Shown here: positions 1 to 8,370 of the stretch, in pieces
Numbering within the stretch: position 1 is the stretch's first letter
Layout of the letters: each line of letters begins with the position of its first letter
Assembly: GCA_041161065.1 (NCBI GenBank)
Contig: JBEAVE010000022.1
Location: 1 to 50,778, forward strand
From: DYRG01 sp041161065
GTDB taxonomy: Bacteria; Pseudomonadota; Gammaproteobacteria; Beggiatoales; Beggiatoaceae
Direction: 5' to 3'
Length of the DNA stretch: 50,778 nt
Notes under the pieces: model-generated
Database searches by the model: none
Seen by the model: only the letters and a program-made list of their open reading frames with translations
Told to the model about the DNA's origin: nothing
Program-made: the position numbers and the translations under genes

Positions 1-79
1 AAATACCCTACTTGCTTCTCGCATGTTTCCCGTTCTCTCTATAAAAACTATTACTTTTTTCCTCAAATCTATACTGTAA

Positions 80-467
80 CTCATCTCTTCTTCCTTCTTC
101 ACTTATAAAACTATAGCAAATACTATCTTTATAGGAATCTTACTATATTACCAAAAATATGCAAAAACATCGCGGCAATATTCAAGAAGAATTTGATCTA
201 TTTTTAACCAATGGTGATGCGATTGCAATCATTGAAGTCAAATATAAAGCGCACACTAATGATTTAAAGAAATTAGAGAGAAAAATGGGGAATTTTAAAT
301 TATTATTTCCAATGTATAAAGATTACAAATTATACGGCGCATTGGCGAGTTTTTATATCAACGATGATACGAAAAGAGAAGCCTTAGAACAGGGTTATTT
401 TATTTTACAACGAAGTGGTAATTTAATTCATACCGAATGCCCGATTTCCCAATTGAAAATAGGCTAA
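80..467 (+). pseudogene. Decayed PD-(D/E)XK nuclease-like protein, C-terminal part
   Basis: The open part starts at an ATG at 159 and encodes 102 residues. It has an E-x-D strand (EEFDLF), then the core motif IIEVKYKA, so D...E-x-K of a PD-(D/E)XK nuclease fold is present. Families of this type are longer and begin with a helical or coiled-coil region. Upstream in the +2 frame (80-139) I read SFFTYKTIANTIFIGI, and in the ORF's own frame from 138 SYYITKNM. Joined, these resemble the stretch that usually precedes the catalytic core, so a one-base frame change near 138-141 seems to have broken the gene. A stop at 132-134 closes the ORF frame and one at 77-79 closes the other. No clear ribosome binding site precedes 159. 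I infer a relic; a short functional protein is less likely. Confidence 0.5.
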
Positions 468-595
468 AATGCACGAATCTATCATCTGCGGTTTATTGGG
501 TTTGGACTTGCAATTTCTTTCAAGTTGTGAAATCATCATCTCAGGTTGCAATAACATGACAGAAACCCCGCCAATGCAGGCGATTTGATCTAAAA

Positions 596-636
596 GAAAA
601 AGCCCTTTCTCTTGAATGGAGAAAAGGCTTTTTTTA
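596..636 (+). terminator. Rho-independent terminator
   Basis: A stem of AAAAGCC-(c)-TTTCTC pairs with GAGAAAAGGCTTTT across a short loop and runs into a T tract at 626-636. It lies about 130 bases after the nuclease relic and nothing else on this strand precedes it. The rest of 468-719 shows no gene. Confidence 0.75.
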
Positions 637-719
637 TGGAGAATGGGAGAAATTACAAATCAATTCCAGATAGAGTGTAATGTAATTTTGAGAAAAACAG
701 AGGAAAATAGAGAAATAAG

Positions 720-814
720 GGGTAGTGATCAAATTGAGATGTTAGTTAAAATTATAATTTACTGAAAATAAATCTAAAATAGTCAAAAATATCTCTTGCT
801 TTTGATCACTACCC
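720..814. mobile_element. MITE-like element with 14-bp perfect terminal inverted repeats
   Basis: GGGTAGTGATCAAA at 720-733 is matched by its exact reverse complement TTTGATCACTACCC at 801-814. The 67 bases between are very AT-rich with no ORF. A 95-bp unit with perfect ends and no coding capacity is what a miniature inverted-repeat element looks like. I could not see a convincing target-site duplication. An alternative is a long cruciform-forming regulatory repeat for the NACHT gene, which starts 120 bases downstream. Confidence 0.5.
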
Positions 815-934
815 AAATGCGTTGAAAAAGGTTTTAGATACCCTACATTGAATCGGGGGAAATCCCCGCCCGCCCGCGCTGTGCATCATTTATGCAGTGG
901 TTCACAAATCCCAGAAATAACGTATTCTATACCA

Positions 935-3853
935 ATGAATATTCTCAAAACTTATCTTCACCGTTTAGTGGATTGTTTTCAGACTTTAGATCGGGGTCTG
1001 CTGCGGTTGCACCATTTGCCGAATTTGCGGCTCGAAGACATTTACGTGCCACTCACGTTGCACATTGAGGTGAGCGCGCACGACGATGTCGAAAGCCTCC
1101 AGCACAGCAGCGATTTACAACAAGTCTTTCGCGGTCAAGACCTTAGCGACGACACCCGCAAACCCTATTCAATGCAAACCACCAGCGGCGTGAACATCGA
1201 AACCCTGTGGAAATACGCCGACACGTGGGTTTTATTGGGATCGCCGGGCGCAGGAAAAACCACTTTACTGCAACATTTAGCCCTCACGCACGCCCACGCC
1301 TTGCGCAATGGATTGAATGTGCGACTGCCCATTTATGTGAATTTAGAACGGTTTGGGCGCATTTGGCAGGAACACCCCGATTGGCAATTGCACAAAGCGT
1401 TGATTTATTTTTTGAGCGAACGCGGGGCGGTCGGCGGATTTGAGTCGGCGCGGTCGAATCATCAACTCTGGGATCGTTTCCAAACCACCCTTCAAGACCG
1501 TCGCGGGCTGTTGTTGTTTGACAGTCTGGACACCATTCACACCGCCGACGTGCGACGACGCTGCATTGCAGCAATTCAGGCTTTTTTGCAGCAATTTCCC
1601 GGCAATCGCTGTTTGATCACCGCGCGTCCCGTGAGTTGTCAAGCGGGCGTGCTCAACCCCCAATTCCACATCGCACAACTCGAACCCTTCAACGGACAAC
1701 AAATTCGCCAATTTTTTCAACAATGGTTGCGCGTGCTCGAAAAACAAAAACGCCGTTTTGGCACAAATACCTTTCGTCAAGCCGCCGCGCTAATGGGTGA
1801 ATTAGAGCAAAAACCCGCCTTGTGTGATTATTTGCGCAGCCCGTTGTTATGCACATTATTAGGTCTTATTCAACGTCAAACCGGCGGGCTTCCATCAAGC
1901 CAAATTGAACTCTATCGACGTTACATCGAAACCTTTATCGAACATTGGTTAAGTTCCTTAAAAAATAACGACCACGATTTAACCTTGCCAGAAATCCAAA
2001 CGATTTTAGAAGAAATGGGTCTGTATTTACAAGAACATTGCAATGAAAATCACGCCGCTATTAATAATATTCAAGCCGTTGTTCAAAGCATTTTGAGCGA
2101 CTTTTTACCCAATCCTGTCGCACAACAAAAATCCCAACAATTCATAGAATTATTAAAGCTAGAAATGGGATTATTAGTGCATTATGGTGAAGAAACTTAT
2201 GGTTTTTTTCATTTGGCTTTTCAAGAATATTTAGCGGCGCGGGCAATTACTAAAAATCCTCAACGATTAGCCCATTATTTGAAACTCTATTTATATAATC
2301 CGCATTGGCAAAATATTCTCAAATTAGCCGCTGCGCATTTAGCCGAAGTGGATTTGACACAAGGTAATGCGTTTGTGGGTTTATTGCAACGTTATCCGCA
2401 CGCGCGTGAAATCGATTTGCATTATAGTTTTCGATTGGCGTTCCAATGTTTGCGAGATATGCCGGTTTCTTTAGAAATTGCCGATGTGATGTTTCAAACG
2501 GCGGTGCATTTGTATTTAACCCAACCTGTATTGCAACCGGCTTTAAATCGTTTGTTGAAAAATACCGATAAATTGTATTATCACCCGCAAGCGATTGTGC
2601 CATTATTTGAGGCAATTCAACACGTTGAACCGGCAGTGCGGGCGAAAACTGCGGAATTATTGGGTAATTTGCGTGATGTGCAGGCAGTGCCTTATTTATT
2701 ACAATTATTGCAAAAAGACACCCACGCGCTGGTTCGTGGGCGCGCCGCCGAAGGATTGGGGTATTTCAAAACCGACAATCATGAAACAATTATTAACGAA
2801 TTATTGCGGGCGTTGCGTGATGATAAATCCTTTTATGTTCGGCAATTTGCGGCGCAAAGTTTGGTCAATTTGAAACACGCGCGGAGTTTGCCAACTTTAT
2901 TGCACGACATTAAAAATCCTGATGCGTTTGTGCGGGCGCGGGTGGTTGAGGCGTTGGGGCAAATGGGCGATGCGCAGGCGGTTTTGCCGTTGTTGGAACG
3001 TTTGCAAACGGACAGTCAAGCGTCGGTTCGATGGCGCGCGGCGGAATCGCTTGGAATGCTTAAAAATCCTCAAGCGATCAATGTGTTATTAGAAACGTTA
3101 CAACGCGAAATTGATCCTGTTGTGCGGGGTCGAGCTGCCGAAGCGTTGGGGTTTTTCAAATCCGAAGACGTGGTGGTGGCGTTGCTGGACGCGCTGCAAA
3201 CCGATGCGTTTCCGGCGGTTCGATGGCGCGCCGCCCAAGCGTTAGGTTATTTACAAGATGACGGCGCGGTGACAATTTTGATCCAAGTCCTTAAAAATGA
3301 TACGGATAATGCGGTTCGCTGGAGTGCGGCGCAGGCTCTCGGACAAATTAAGGCATTTAGCGCATTGCCCGCGTTGTTGGAAGCGGCGCGCGCTGATCTC
3401 GACCCGAGTGTGCGGTGGAGTGCCGCCGAAGCTCTCGGGCGGTTGCAGCACCCCGATGCCGTCCCCGTGTTGCTCGATGCGCTCACTTACGACAAATACG
3501 CCCCTGTTCGCAGCAAATCCTGCCAAGCTCTGGGTTATTTGCAAAATATCAGCGCATTGCCCGCGTTATTGAAAGCCTTGCAAACGTCTCCGTCGGCGAG
3601 CGTGCGCAGCCATGCCGCAGAGGCGTTGGGGCGTTTGCAAGACCCCTCGGCGGTCGGCGCGTTGGCGGACATTGTGCGCACCGACGCGGAAGCCAGTGTG
3701 CGTTGGTATGCCGCTGATGCGTTGGGTAATTTAAAAAACGCCGCCGCCATTCCCGCTTTATTGAGCGCACTCAGAGAAGATCGAGATTTAAGCGTTTCTT
3801 GGCGCGCCGCACATGCCTTAGAAATCATCGATTTAGGTTACATTTTAGCTTGA
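935..3853 (+). CDS. NACHT-family NTPase with C-terminal HEAT repeats
   Basis: This is a STAND-type ATPase. Counting from the ATG at 935 (972 residues), a Walker A loop GSPGAGKTT lies at 102-110. A Walker B-like hydrophobic strand ending LLLFDSLDTI lies near 192-201, with the extra acidic residue typical of NACHT. A helical NACHT-associated region follows. From about residue 555 to the end I count 13 HEAT repeats of about 31 residues, each with a V-R-x-x-A-A-x-x-L-G core. The frame is open back to a TTG at 848, but the 29 residues it would add are low in hydrophobic order and proline-rich, so 935 is preferred. NACHT-HEAT proteins are used as sensors, some in phage defence; the role here is inferred. 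The next gene starts 10 bases downstream. Composition changes sharply inside the gene (see findings). Confidence 0.85.
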   Translation: MNILKTYLHRLVDCFQTLDRGLLRLHHLPNLRLEDIYVPLTLHIEVSAHDDVESLQHSSDLQQVFRGQDLSDDTRKPYSMQTTSGVNIETLWKYADTWVLLGSPGAGKTTLLQHLALTHAHALRNGLNVRLPIYVNLERFGRIWQEHPDWQLHKALIYFLSERGAVGGFESARSNHQLWDRFQTTLQDRRGLLLFDSLDTIHTADVRRRCIAAIQAFLQQFPGNRCLITARPVSCQAGVLNPQFHIAQLEPFNGQQIRQFFQQWLRVLEKQKRRFGTNTFRQAAALMGELEQKPALCDYLRSPLLCTLLGLIQRQTGGLPSSQIELYRRYIETFIEHWLSSLKNNDHDLTLPEIQTILEEMGLYLQEHCNENHAAINNIQAVVQSILSDFLPNPVAQQKSQQFIELLKLEMGLLVHYGEETYGFFHLAFQEYLAARAITKNPQRLAHYLKLYLYNPHWQNILKLAAAHLAEVDLTQGNAFVGLLQRYPHAREIDLHYSFRLAFQCLRDMPVSLEIADVMFQTAVHLYLTQPVLQPALNRLLKNTDKLYYHPQAIVPLFEAIQHVEPAVRAKTAELLGNLRDVQAVPYLLQLLQKDTHALVRGRAAEGLGYFKTDNHETIINELLRALRDDKSFYVRQFAAQSLVNLKHARSLPTLLHDIKNPDAFVRARVVEALGQMGDAQAVLPLLERLQTDSQASVRWRAAESLGMLKNPQAINVLLETLQREIDPVVRGRAAEALGFFKSEDVVVALLDALQTDAFPAVRWRAAQALGYLQDDGAVTILIQVLKNDTDNAVRWSAAQALGQIKAFSALPALLEAARADLDPSVRWSAAEALGRLQHPDAVPVLLDALTYDKYAPVRSKSCQALGYLQNISALPALLKALQTSPSASVRSHAAEALGRLQDPSAVGALADIVRTDAEASVRWYAADALGNLKNAAAIPALLSALREDRDLSVSWRAAHALEIIDLGYILA

Positions 3854-3863
3854 GGAAAAAAAC

Positions 3864-4415
3864 ATGAAAAAAATCATTTTTTGCGCATTTCTAGTGACTT
3901 GCCAAATGAGTTATGCAGAACCCGTTGTTTCTGTAAAAACCACTTATTACAAAGTGACCGGTTCAACCCCCAATGCCATTAGAAAAGACATGAACAAAAA
4001 ACGTTCTGGGAAATATGATGCTTATACAAATTGGAACGTTACGTGGCGTTTTAATACGGCTAAAAATAAAAATAAAGACTGTGAAATCAAAGACATAAAA
4101 GTTGCATTGGATATTAAGTTTATTTTACCACAATGGAAAGCCGATCGATCGGTTGGCGATGATCTTAAAGAGCATTGGAATAATTATTACACCGCCCTAA
4201 TTGATCACGAAAATCAACATAAAGATATTGCTATAGAAATGGCGCATGAAATTGAGGAAGTTTTAAATGAATTGGGCGCAACGAAAGATTGCAATTATCT
4301 AAAGAAAACCGCTAATGATACGGCAAACAAAGTCCTCAAGGATTACAAAAGAAAACAAAATGATTTTGACAAAGATACCAATCACGGCATTAATGACGGT
4401 GCAGTTTTTCCTTAA
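3864..4415 (+). CDS. Secreted DUF922-type putative zinc protease
   Basis: The protein has 183 residues. Residues 1-18 form a signal peptide (basic MKK, hydrophobic core, SYA cleavage site), so it is exported. The motif H115-E-N-Q-H119 followed by an acidic helix is the HExxH signature of DUF922, a family predicted to be zinc metalloproteases. Two cysteines, at C73 and near residue 143, could form a disulfide. The start ATG follows GAGGAAAAAAAC, which begins at the stop codon of the NACHT gene, so the two are very probably co-transcribed and coupled. A terminator follows at 4432. Family assignment is by motif and architecture; the substrate is unknown. Confidence 0.7.
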   Translation: MKKIIFCAFLVTCQMSYAEPVVSVKTTYYKVTGSTPNAIRKDMNKKRSGKYDAYTNWNVTWRFNTAKNKNKDCEIKDIKVALDIKFILPQWKADRSVGDDLKEHWNNYYTALIDHENQHKDIAIEMAHEIEEVLNELGATKDCNYLKKTANDTANKVLKDYKRKQNDFDKDTNHGINDGAVFP

Positions 4416-4431
4416 AAAGACTTAACCGCTA

Positions 4432-4468
4432 GAAACCTCGATACCTATTTCAACATATCGAGGTTTTC
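4432..4468. terminator. Bidirectional terminator between convergent genes
   Basis: GAAACCTCGATA (4432-4443) pairs with TATCGAGGTTTTC (4456-4468) around a 12-base loop, with T or A runs on both sides. It separates the DUF922 gene from the convergent pcm gene. Confidence 0.8.
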
Positions 4469-4475
4469 TTTTGTT

Positions 4476-5150
4476 TTAATTCAGACCTTCACATAACGGA
4501 ACAAAACAAACTTCATCTAATATTTTAGAATCAAATCCACCGCGCGTTCGAGTAATTTGATAAAGGCTTTGTTTTTGAGCATTACCAATAGGAATAATGA
4601 GCCGTCCATGTAATGTTAATTGCGCTAATAACGCTTGCGGAACTTCTAAAGGTGCAGCCGCCACTAAAATCCCTTGATAAGGCGCATTTTCTTTCCAACC
4701 CGCATAGCCATCTCCATGATATAACTTAACATTTTGAATATTCAACCGTGCCAATCGTTGCTGTGTTGGGATTAAAAAGGCGGCAATTCTTTCTACACTA
4801 TAAACTTGCGTTGCCAACTGTGCTAAAACCGCTGTTTGATAACCGCAACCTGTTCCGATTTCTAATACTTTTTCTAATGGACTTTCTTTGAATAAGGCTT
4901 CCGTCATTTTCGCCACAATATAAGGCTGAGAAATCGTTTGTCCAAACCCAATTGGTAATGCCGTATTGTTATAAGCATGGTTTTCTAATGCTTCATCAAT
5001 GAAATGATGACGGGGGATTTGTCGAATGATTTCTAGCACACGCGGATCAGAAATCCCTTGCTCACGCAAACGTTCCACTAAACGGTCGCGCGCGTGTTGT
5101 GAAATCAAACCACTCCCGTAAAAACGTGCAAAATGTGGCGGTAACGGCAT
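4476..5150 (-). CDS. pcm: Protein-L-isoaspartate O-methyltransferase
   Basis: This enzyme methylates L-isoaspartyl residues in aged proteins using S-adenosylmethionine, which starts their repair in the cytoplasm. The SAM loop LEIGTGCGYQTAVLAQLA is clear, and IPRHHFID and LPIGFGQTISQP are family motifs. The frame is open to 5234, but that extension encodes a hydrophobic stretch foreign to the family. The ATG at 5150 (MPLPPHFARF) follows TTTGGAGAACAA, gives 224 residues and is chosen. It follows ubiT on the same strand at a distance of about 120 bases. Confidence 0.93.
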   Translation of the reverse strand: MPLPPHFARFYGSGLISQHARDRLVERLREQGISDPRVLEIIRQIPRHHFIDEALENHAYNNTALPIGFGQTISQPYIVAKMTEALFKESPLEKVLEIGTGCGYQTAVLAQLATQVYSVERIAAFLIPTQQRLARLNIQNVKLYHGDGYAGWKENAPYQGILVAAAPLEVPQALLAQLTLHGRLIIPIGNAQKQSLYQITRTRGGFDSKILDEVCFVPLCEGLN

Positions 5151-5268
5151 TTGTTCTCCAAATGTAATAACAAAGAAATTACTGTTAAAAATAACCCAAA
5201 GAACATGATAAAGGATAAGGTTACAAATAAACAAGTGCTTTGATTTTGGAAAACAACCACTCGTTTGT

Positions 5269-5769
5269 TTATGCGTTGAAAAAGCGATGTTTCAAATCAT
5301 TCATCTGTTCTATGCTTAAAATCAATTGATTTAATCCATTGAATAATAAAGAGAATTCTTGATCTGGTTCGAGAGCATCTAAAAAGTTTTTCAATTCTAA
5401 TCCCAATGCGGTGTTTCCTCCCAATTTTAAACGTCGATTGAAAAACAACGTATCGGGGTCTTCGCGGCGGGTAATTAATAATAAAAAATCGTACAAAATT
5501 CCTTCAAATTGTATATTTGACAAGGACTTATTATCCGCAGCGATAAATTTTCCATTTTCTAAACTTACCGAATAAATCATTTCTGCATCTAAAACATGGA
5601 TACGCAAAATTTGTCCTGCTAAAAAATCCAATTCATTGTTTTGTAATGGTTTTTTTAACGCTTGATTGAGAATTAAAATTAAGGCTTGATTGTGGAAAAT
5701 CGGCGGCAACCACGTTAAAGGTCGCGCTAAAAAAGACGGTAAAATCGGGCTAAGTGCAAGTTTTGACAT
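5269..5769 (-). CDS. ubiT: UbiT, SCP2-domain ubiquinone biosynthesis accessory factor
   Basis: The protein has 166 residues and an SCP2 sterol-carrier fold. The segment FFNRRLKLGGNTALGLELKNFLDAL is characteristic of UbiT (YhbT). In E. coli UbiT acts with the UbiU-UbiV hydroxylase in oxygen-independent ubiquinone synthesis, probably by binding the lipid intermediates. The start ATG is preceded by an excellent AGGAGG site. ubiU and ubiV are not in this window. It is divergent from nrdJ, with a 126-base gap (5770-5895) that contains no obvious gene or riboswitch. Confidence 0.8.
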   Translation of the reverse strand: MSKLALSPILPSFLARPLTWLPPIFHNQALILILNQALKKPLQNNELDFLAGQILRIHVLDAEMIYSVSLENGKFIAADNKSLSNIQFEGILYDFLLLITRREDPDTLFFNRRLKLGGNTALGLELKNFLDALEPDQEFSLLFNGLNQLILSIEQMNDLKHRFFNA

Positions 5770-5895
5770 AAATTTTTCCTCCTTGTGCGATTATAAGTTC
5801 TTGTTCAAAAAAAAGCATTGATACCTATCAACGAGGTTTTAGCAAATCAGCGTAGCATTGGTTAGCATTTTTTACAGTTATCTCAAGGAAAAAGT

Positions 5896-8100
5896 ATGTT
5901 AATTGCCGACAAAACTATCGATTTTAGCGAGAATGCTCTCAAAATCTTAGAAAAACGCTATTTATTAAAAAATGATCAAGGTGAACCCATTGAAAAACCT
6001 GAACAAATGCTTTTTAGAGTTGCCAAAAATATTGCCCAAGCTGATTTACTTTTTAATTCTCTCGCAGATGTAGAAAAAACTACGCAAATTTTTTATGAAA
6101 TGATGGCTGAGTTAGCATTTCTACCTAATTCACCTACTTTAATGAACGCTGGAAAAGATTTGCAACAATTATCAGCCTGTTTTGTCTTACCGATTGAAGA
6201 TAATTTAGAAAATATTTTTGAAACTATTAAACATGCGGCATTAATTCATAAAAGTGGCGGAGGAACAGGTTTTTCTTTTTCTCGATTGCGCCCTAAAAAT
6301 GATAGTGTTGCAACGACGCATGGCGTGTCGAGTGGTCCAGTTTCTTTTATGAATGTTTTTGATTGCGCTACTGAAGCTGTGAAACAAGGCGGTACTCGAC
6401 GCGGTGCAAATATGGCAATTTTACGCATTGATCATCCTGATATTTTAGAATTTATTCATTGCAAACAACATAATGATCGATTAAATAATTTTAATATTTC
6501 AGTTGCTTTAACTGAAGTATTTATGAAAGCAGTCGAAAATGATCAAGATTATCCGTTAATTAATCCGAGAAATCATGAAATTGTTCAATACTTAAATGCG
6601 CGGTTAGTTTTTGATCAACTTGTTGAAATGGCATGGAAAAATGGCGATCCTGGAATCGTCTTTTTAGATCGAATCAATCGTGATAATCCAACCCCACACA
6701 TTGGAGGCATTGAAAGCACCAATCCTTGTGGAGAACAACCGCTTTTGCCTTATGAATCTTGTAATTTAGGGTCGATTAATTTGACGAAAATAATTGAAAA
6801 TGGAGAAATCAATTATCCTAAATTTGCACAACTAATTCATCATGCAGTTCATTTTTTAGATAATGTCATTGAAATCAATCATTTTCCACTGCCACAAATC
6901 AAAGAAATGACCCAAGCAAATCGTAAAATTGGGTTAGGAATTATGGGTTTTGCAGATATGTTGTTAATGTTGGATATTCCTTATAATTCTGAGAAAGGAT
7001 TAGAAACCGCAGAACAGATCATGGGATTTCTCCAAACTGAATCAAAAAAGGCTTCTCAATATTTAGCAACTCAACGTGGTACATTTCCAAATTTTAAAGG
7101 AAGTATTTGTGATTTTAAATTGAGAAATGCTACCACAACGACTTTAGCTCCGACGGGAACAATTAGTATGATTGCGGGTTGTTCAAGTGGGATAGAACCG
7201 TTGTTTGCATTATGTTATGTAAAAAATGTCATGGATAATACGGAATTATTGGAAATAAACCCGCTTTTTGCGAAAATTGCTAAAAAAGCCGGATTTTTTA
7301 CAGAAAACCTTATGCACGAGGTCGCAAAAACAGGTTCGTTGCGGCATTTAGAAAATGTTCCCGACAAATATAAAAAACTTTTTGTGACGGCGCACGACAT
7401 TTCTCCCGATTGGCACATCAAAATTCAAGCGGCTTTTCAACGACATACCGATAATGCGGTGTCAAAAACCGTCAATTTTCCACACGAAGCCACGCAAGCT
7501 GATGTTTCTACAGTGTTTAAAGCGGCGTATCGATTGGGCTGCAAAGGCGTGACGATTTATCGCGATGGCAGCAAAGATACTCAAGTATTATATGCGGGTA
7601 AAATAATTGAAAAAAAACAACGAGTTGCGCATAATTTATTGCCGCGATCTCGCCCTGAAACCACGCACGGCAAAACGTATAAAATCGGTACAGGTTGTGG
7701 GAGTTTGTATGTGACGATTAACGCGGATGAATTCGGGGCGTGCGAGGTCTTTTCGCAAATGGGCAAATCGGGCGGCTGTGCGGCTTCGCAGTCGGAATCG
7801 GTTGCGCGGTTGATTTCGTTGGCATTGCGAGCTGGCATCGCGCCTTACGCTATTTACGAGCAATTGGCGGGGATTCGTTGTCCGTTGCCGGCGTGGCAAA
7901 AAAATGGAATGGTGTTGTCGTGCGCGGATGGGATTGCAAAAATTCTCAAAAAATACCTTGATGATCATGGACATGACGCACCCGAATCAAATAATACGCG
8001 CGGTGAAATTGTCGGAATGTGTCCCGATTGTGGTCATGTGATGGAATTTATGGAAGGTTGCTCGATTTGTAAAAGCTGCGGTTTCTCTAAATGTGGTTAA
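5896..8100 (+). CDS. nrdJ: Adenosylcobalamin-dependent (class II) ribonucleoside-diphosphate reductase
   Basis: It reduces ribonucleotides to deoxyribonucleotides with a B12-generated radical, so it needs neither oxygen nor a separate radical-generating subunit. The 734-residue protein shows SPTLMNAG and the cysteine of LSACFVLP near residue 94. It also has SGGGTGFSFSRLRP, KQGGTRRGANMA, the active-site strand NPCGEQPLLPYESCNLGSINL near 276-296, and LAPTGTISMIAGCSSGIEP. The C-terminus has the extra domain common in NrdJ, ending with a four-cysteine CPDC...CSICKSCG ribbon and a final CG. The start ATG follows AAGGAAAAAGT. Composition moves from about 28% GC (6421-6480) to 60% (7741-7800) within the gene. 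Confidence 0.95.
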   Translation: MLIADKTIDFSENALKILEKRYLLKNDQGEPIEKPEQMLFRVAKNIAQADLLFNSLADVEKTTQIFYEMMAELAFLPNSPTLMNAGKDLQQLSACFVLPIEDNLENIFETIKHAALIHKSGGGTGFSFSRLRPKNDSVATTHGVSSGPVSFMNVFDCATEAVKQGGTRRGANMAILRIDHPDILEFIHCKQHNDRLNNFNISVALTEVFMKAVENDQDYPLINPRNHEIVQYLNARLVFDQLVEMAWKNGDPGIVFLDRINRDNPTPHIGGIESTNPCGEQPLLPYESCNLGSINLTKIIENGEINYPKFAQLIHHAVHFLDNVIEINHFPLPQIKEMTQANRKIGLGIMGFADMLLMLDIPYNSEKGLETAEQIMGFLQTESKKASQYLATQRGTFPNFKGSICDFKLRNATTTTLAPTGTISMIAGCSSGIEPLFALCYVKNVMDNTELLEINPLFAKIAKKAGFFTENLMHEVAKTGSLRHLENVPDKYKKLFVTAHDISPDWHIKIQAAFQRHTDNAVSKTVNFPHEATQADVSTVFKAAYRLGCKGVTIYRDGSKDTQVLYAGKIIEKKQRVAHNLLPRSRPETTHGKTYKIGTGCGSLYVTINADEFGACEVFSQMGKSGGCAASQSESVARLISLALRAGIAPYAIYEQLAGIRCPLPAWQKNGMVLSCADGIAKILKKYLDDHGHDAPESNNTRGEIVGMCPDCGHVMEFMEGCSICKSCGFSKCG

Positions 8101-8171
8101 TTTAATTTGTAATCATAAAACCTACTGAATTTTAATAAATTCGGTGTTCACTTGAAATGGAACATACAACG

Positions 8172-8204
8172 AAAAGCCAACTGAATTATAGCTTGGCTTT
8201 TTTT
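8172..8204 (+). terminator. Terminator downstream of nrdJ
   Basis: AAAAGCCAA (8172-8180) pairs with TTGGCTTTTTTT (8193-8204) around a 12-base loop. It lies about 70 bases after the nrdJ stop. Of the 270-base gap 8101-8370, the remainder holds only the candidate promoter described next. Confidence 0.85.
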
Positions 8205-8332
8205 GTGGTTTTGGTAGCGTGGGATAGTCAATTGATAATAATTTTTATATTTCAACTAGTTAGATCAATATTTCACTCAAATTTACACCACCCTCAATTA
8301 ATTAATGGGCAACCAATTTTTCATTTCTCATT

Positions 8333-8338
8333 TATAAT
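8333..8338 (+). promoter_or_regulatory. Candidate -10 box for the LysM-dprA-smg-topA operon
   Basis: A perfect TATAAT lies 33 bases before the start codon of the LysM gene, which follows GGGATTAATAAAA. No good -35 hexamer is visible 16-18 bases upstream, so activation or an extended promoter would be needed. Confidence 0.35.
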
Positions 8339-8370
8339 ACGCGAAGAGAGCCTATTAGGGATTAATAAAA

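Noticed and set aside
1207..1574. Overlapping open frames on both strands inside the NACHT gene
   Set aside because: They arise in a GC-rich coding stretch, have no ribosome binding sites and no recognisable product.
3247..3828. Several antisense and alternative frames within the HEAT repeats
   Set aside because: They are shadows created by the repeated coding sequence of the HEAT region.
5770..5895. Cobalamin riboswitch before the B12-dependent nrdJ
   Set aside because: The gap is only 126 bases and shows no B12-box or the multi-stem layout expected; the pairing seen is short and weak.
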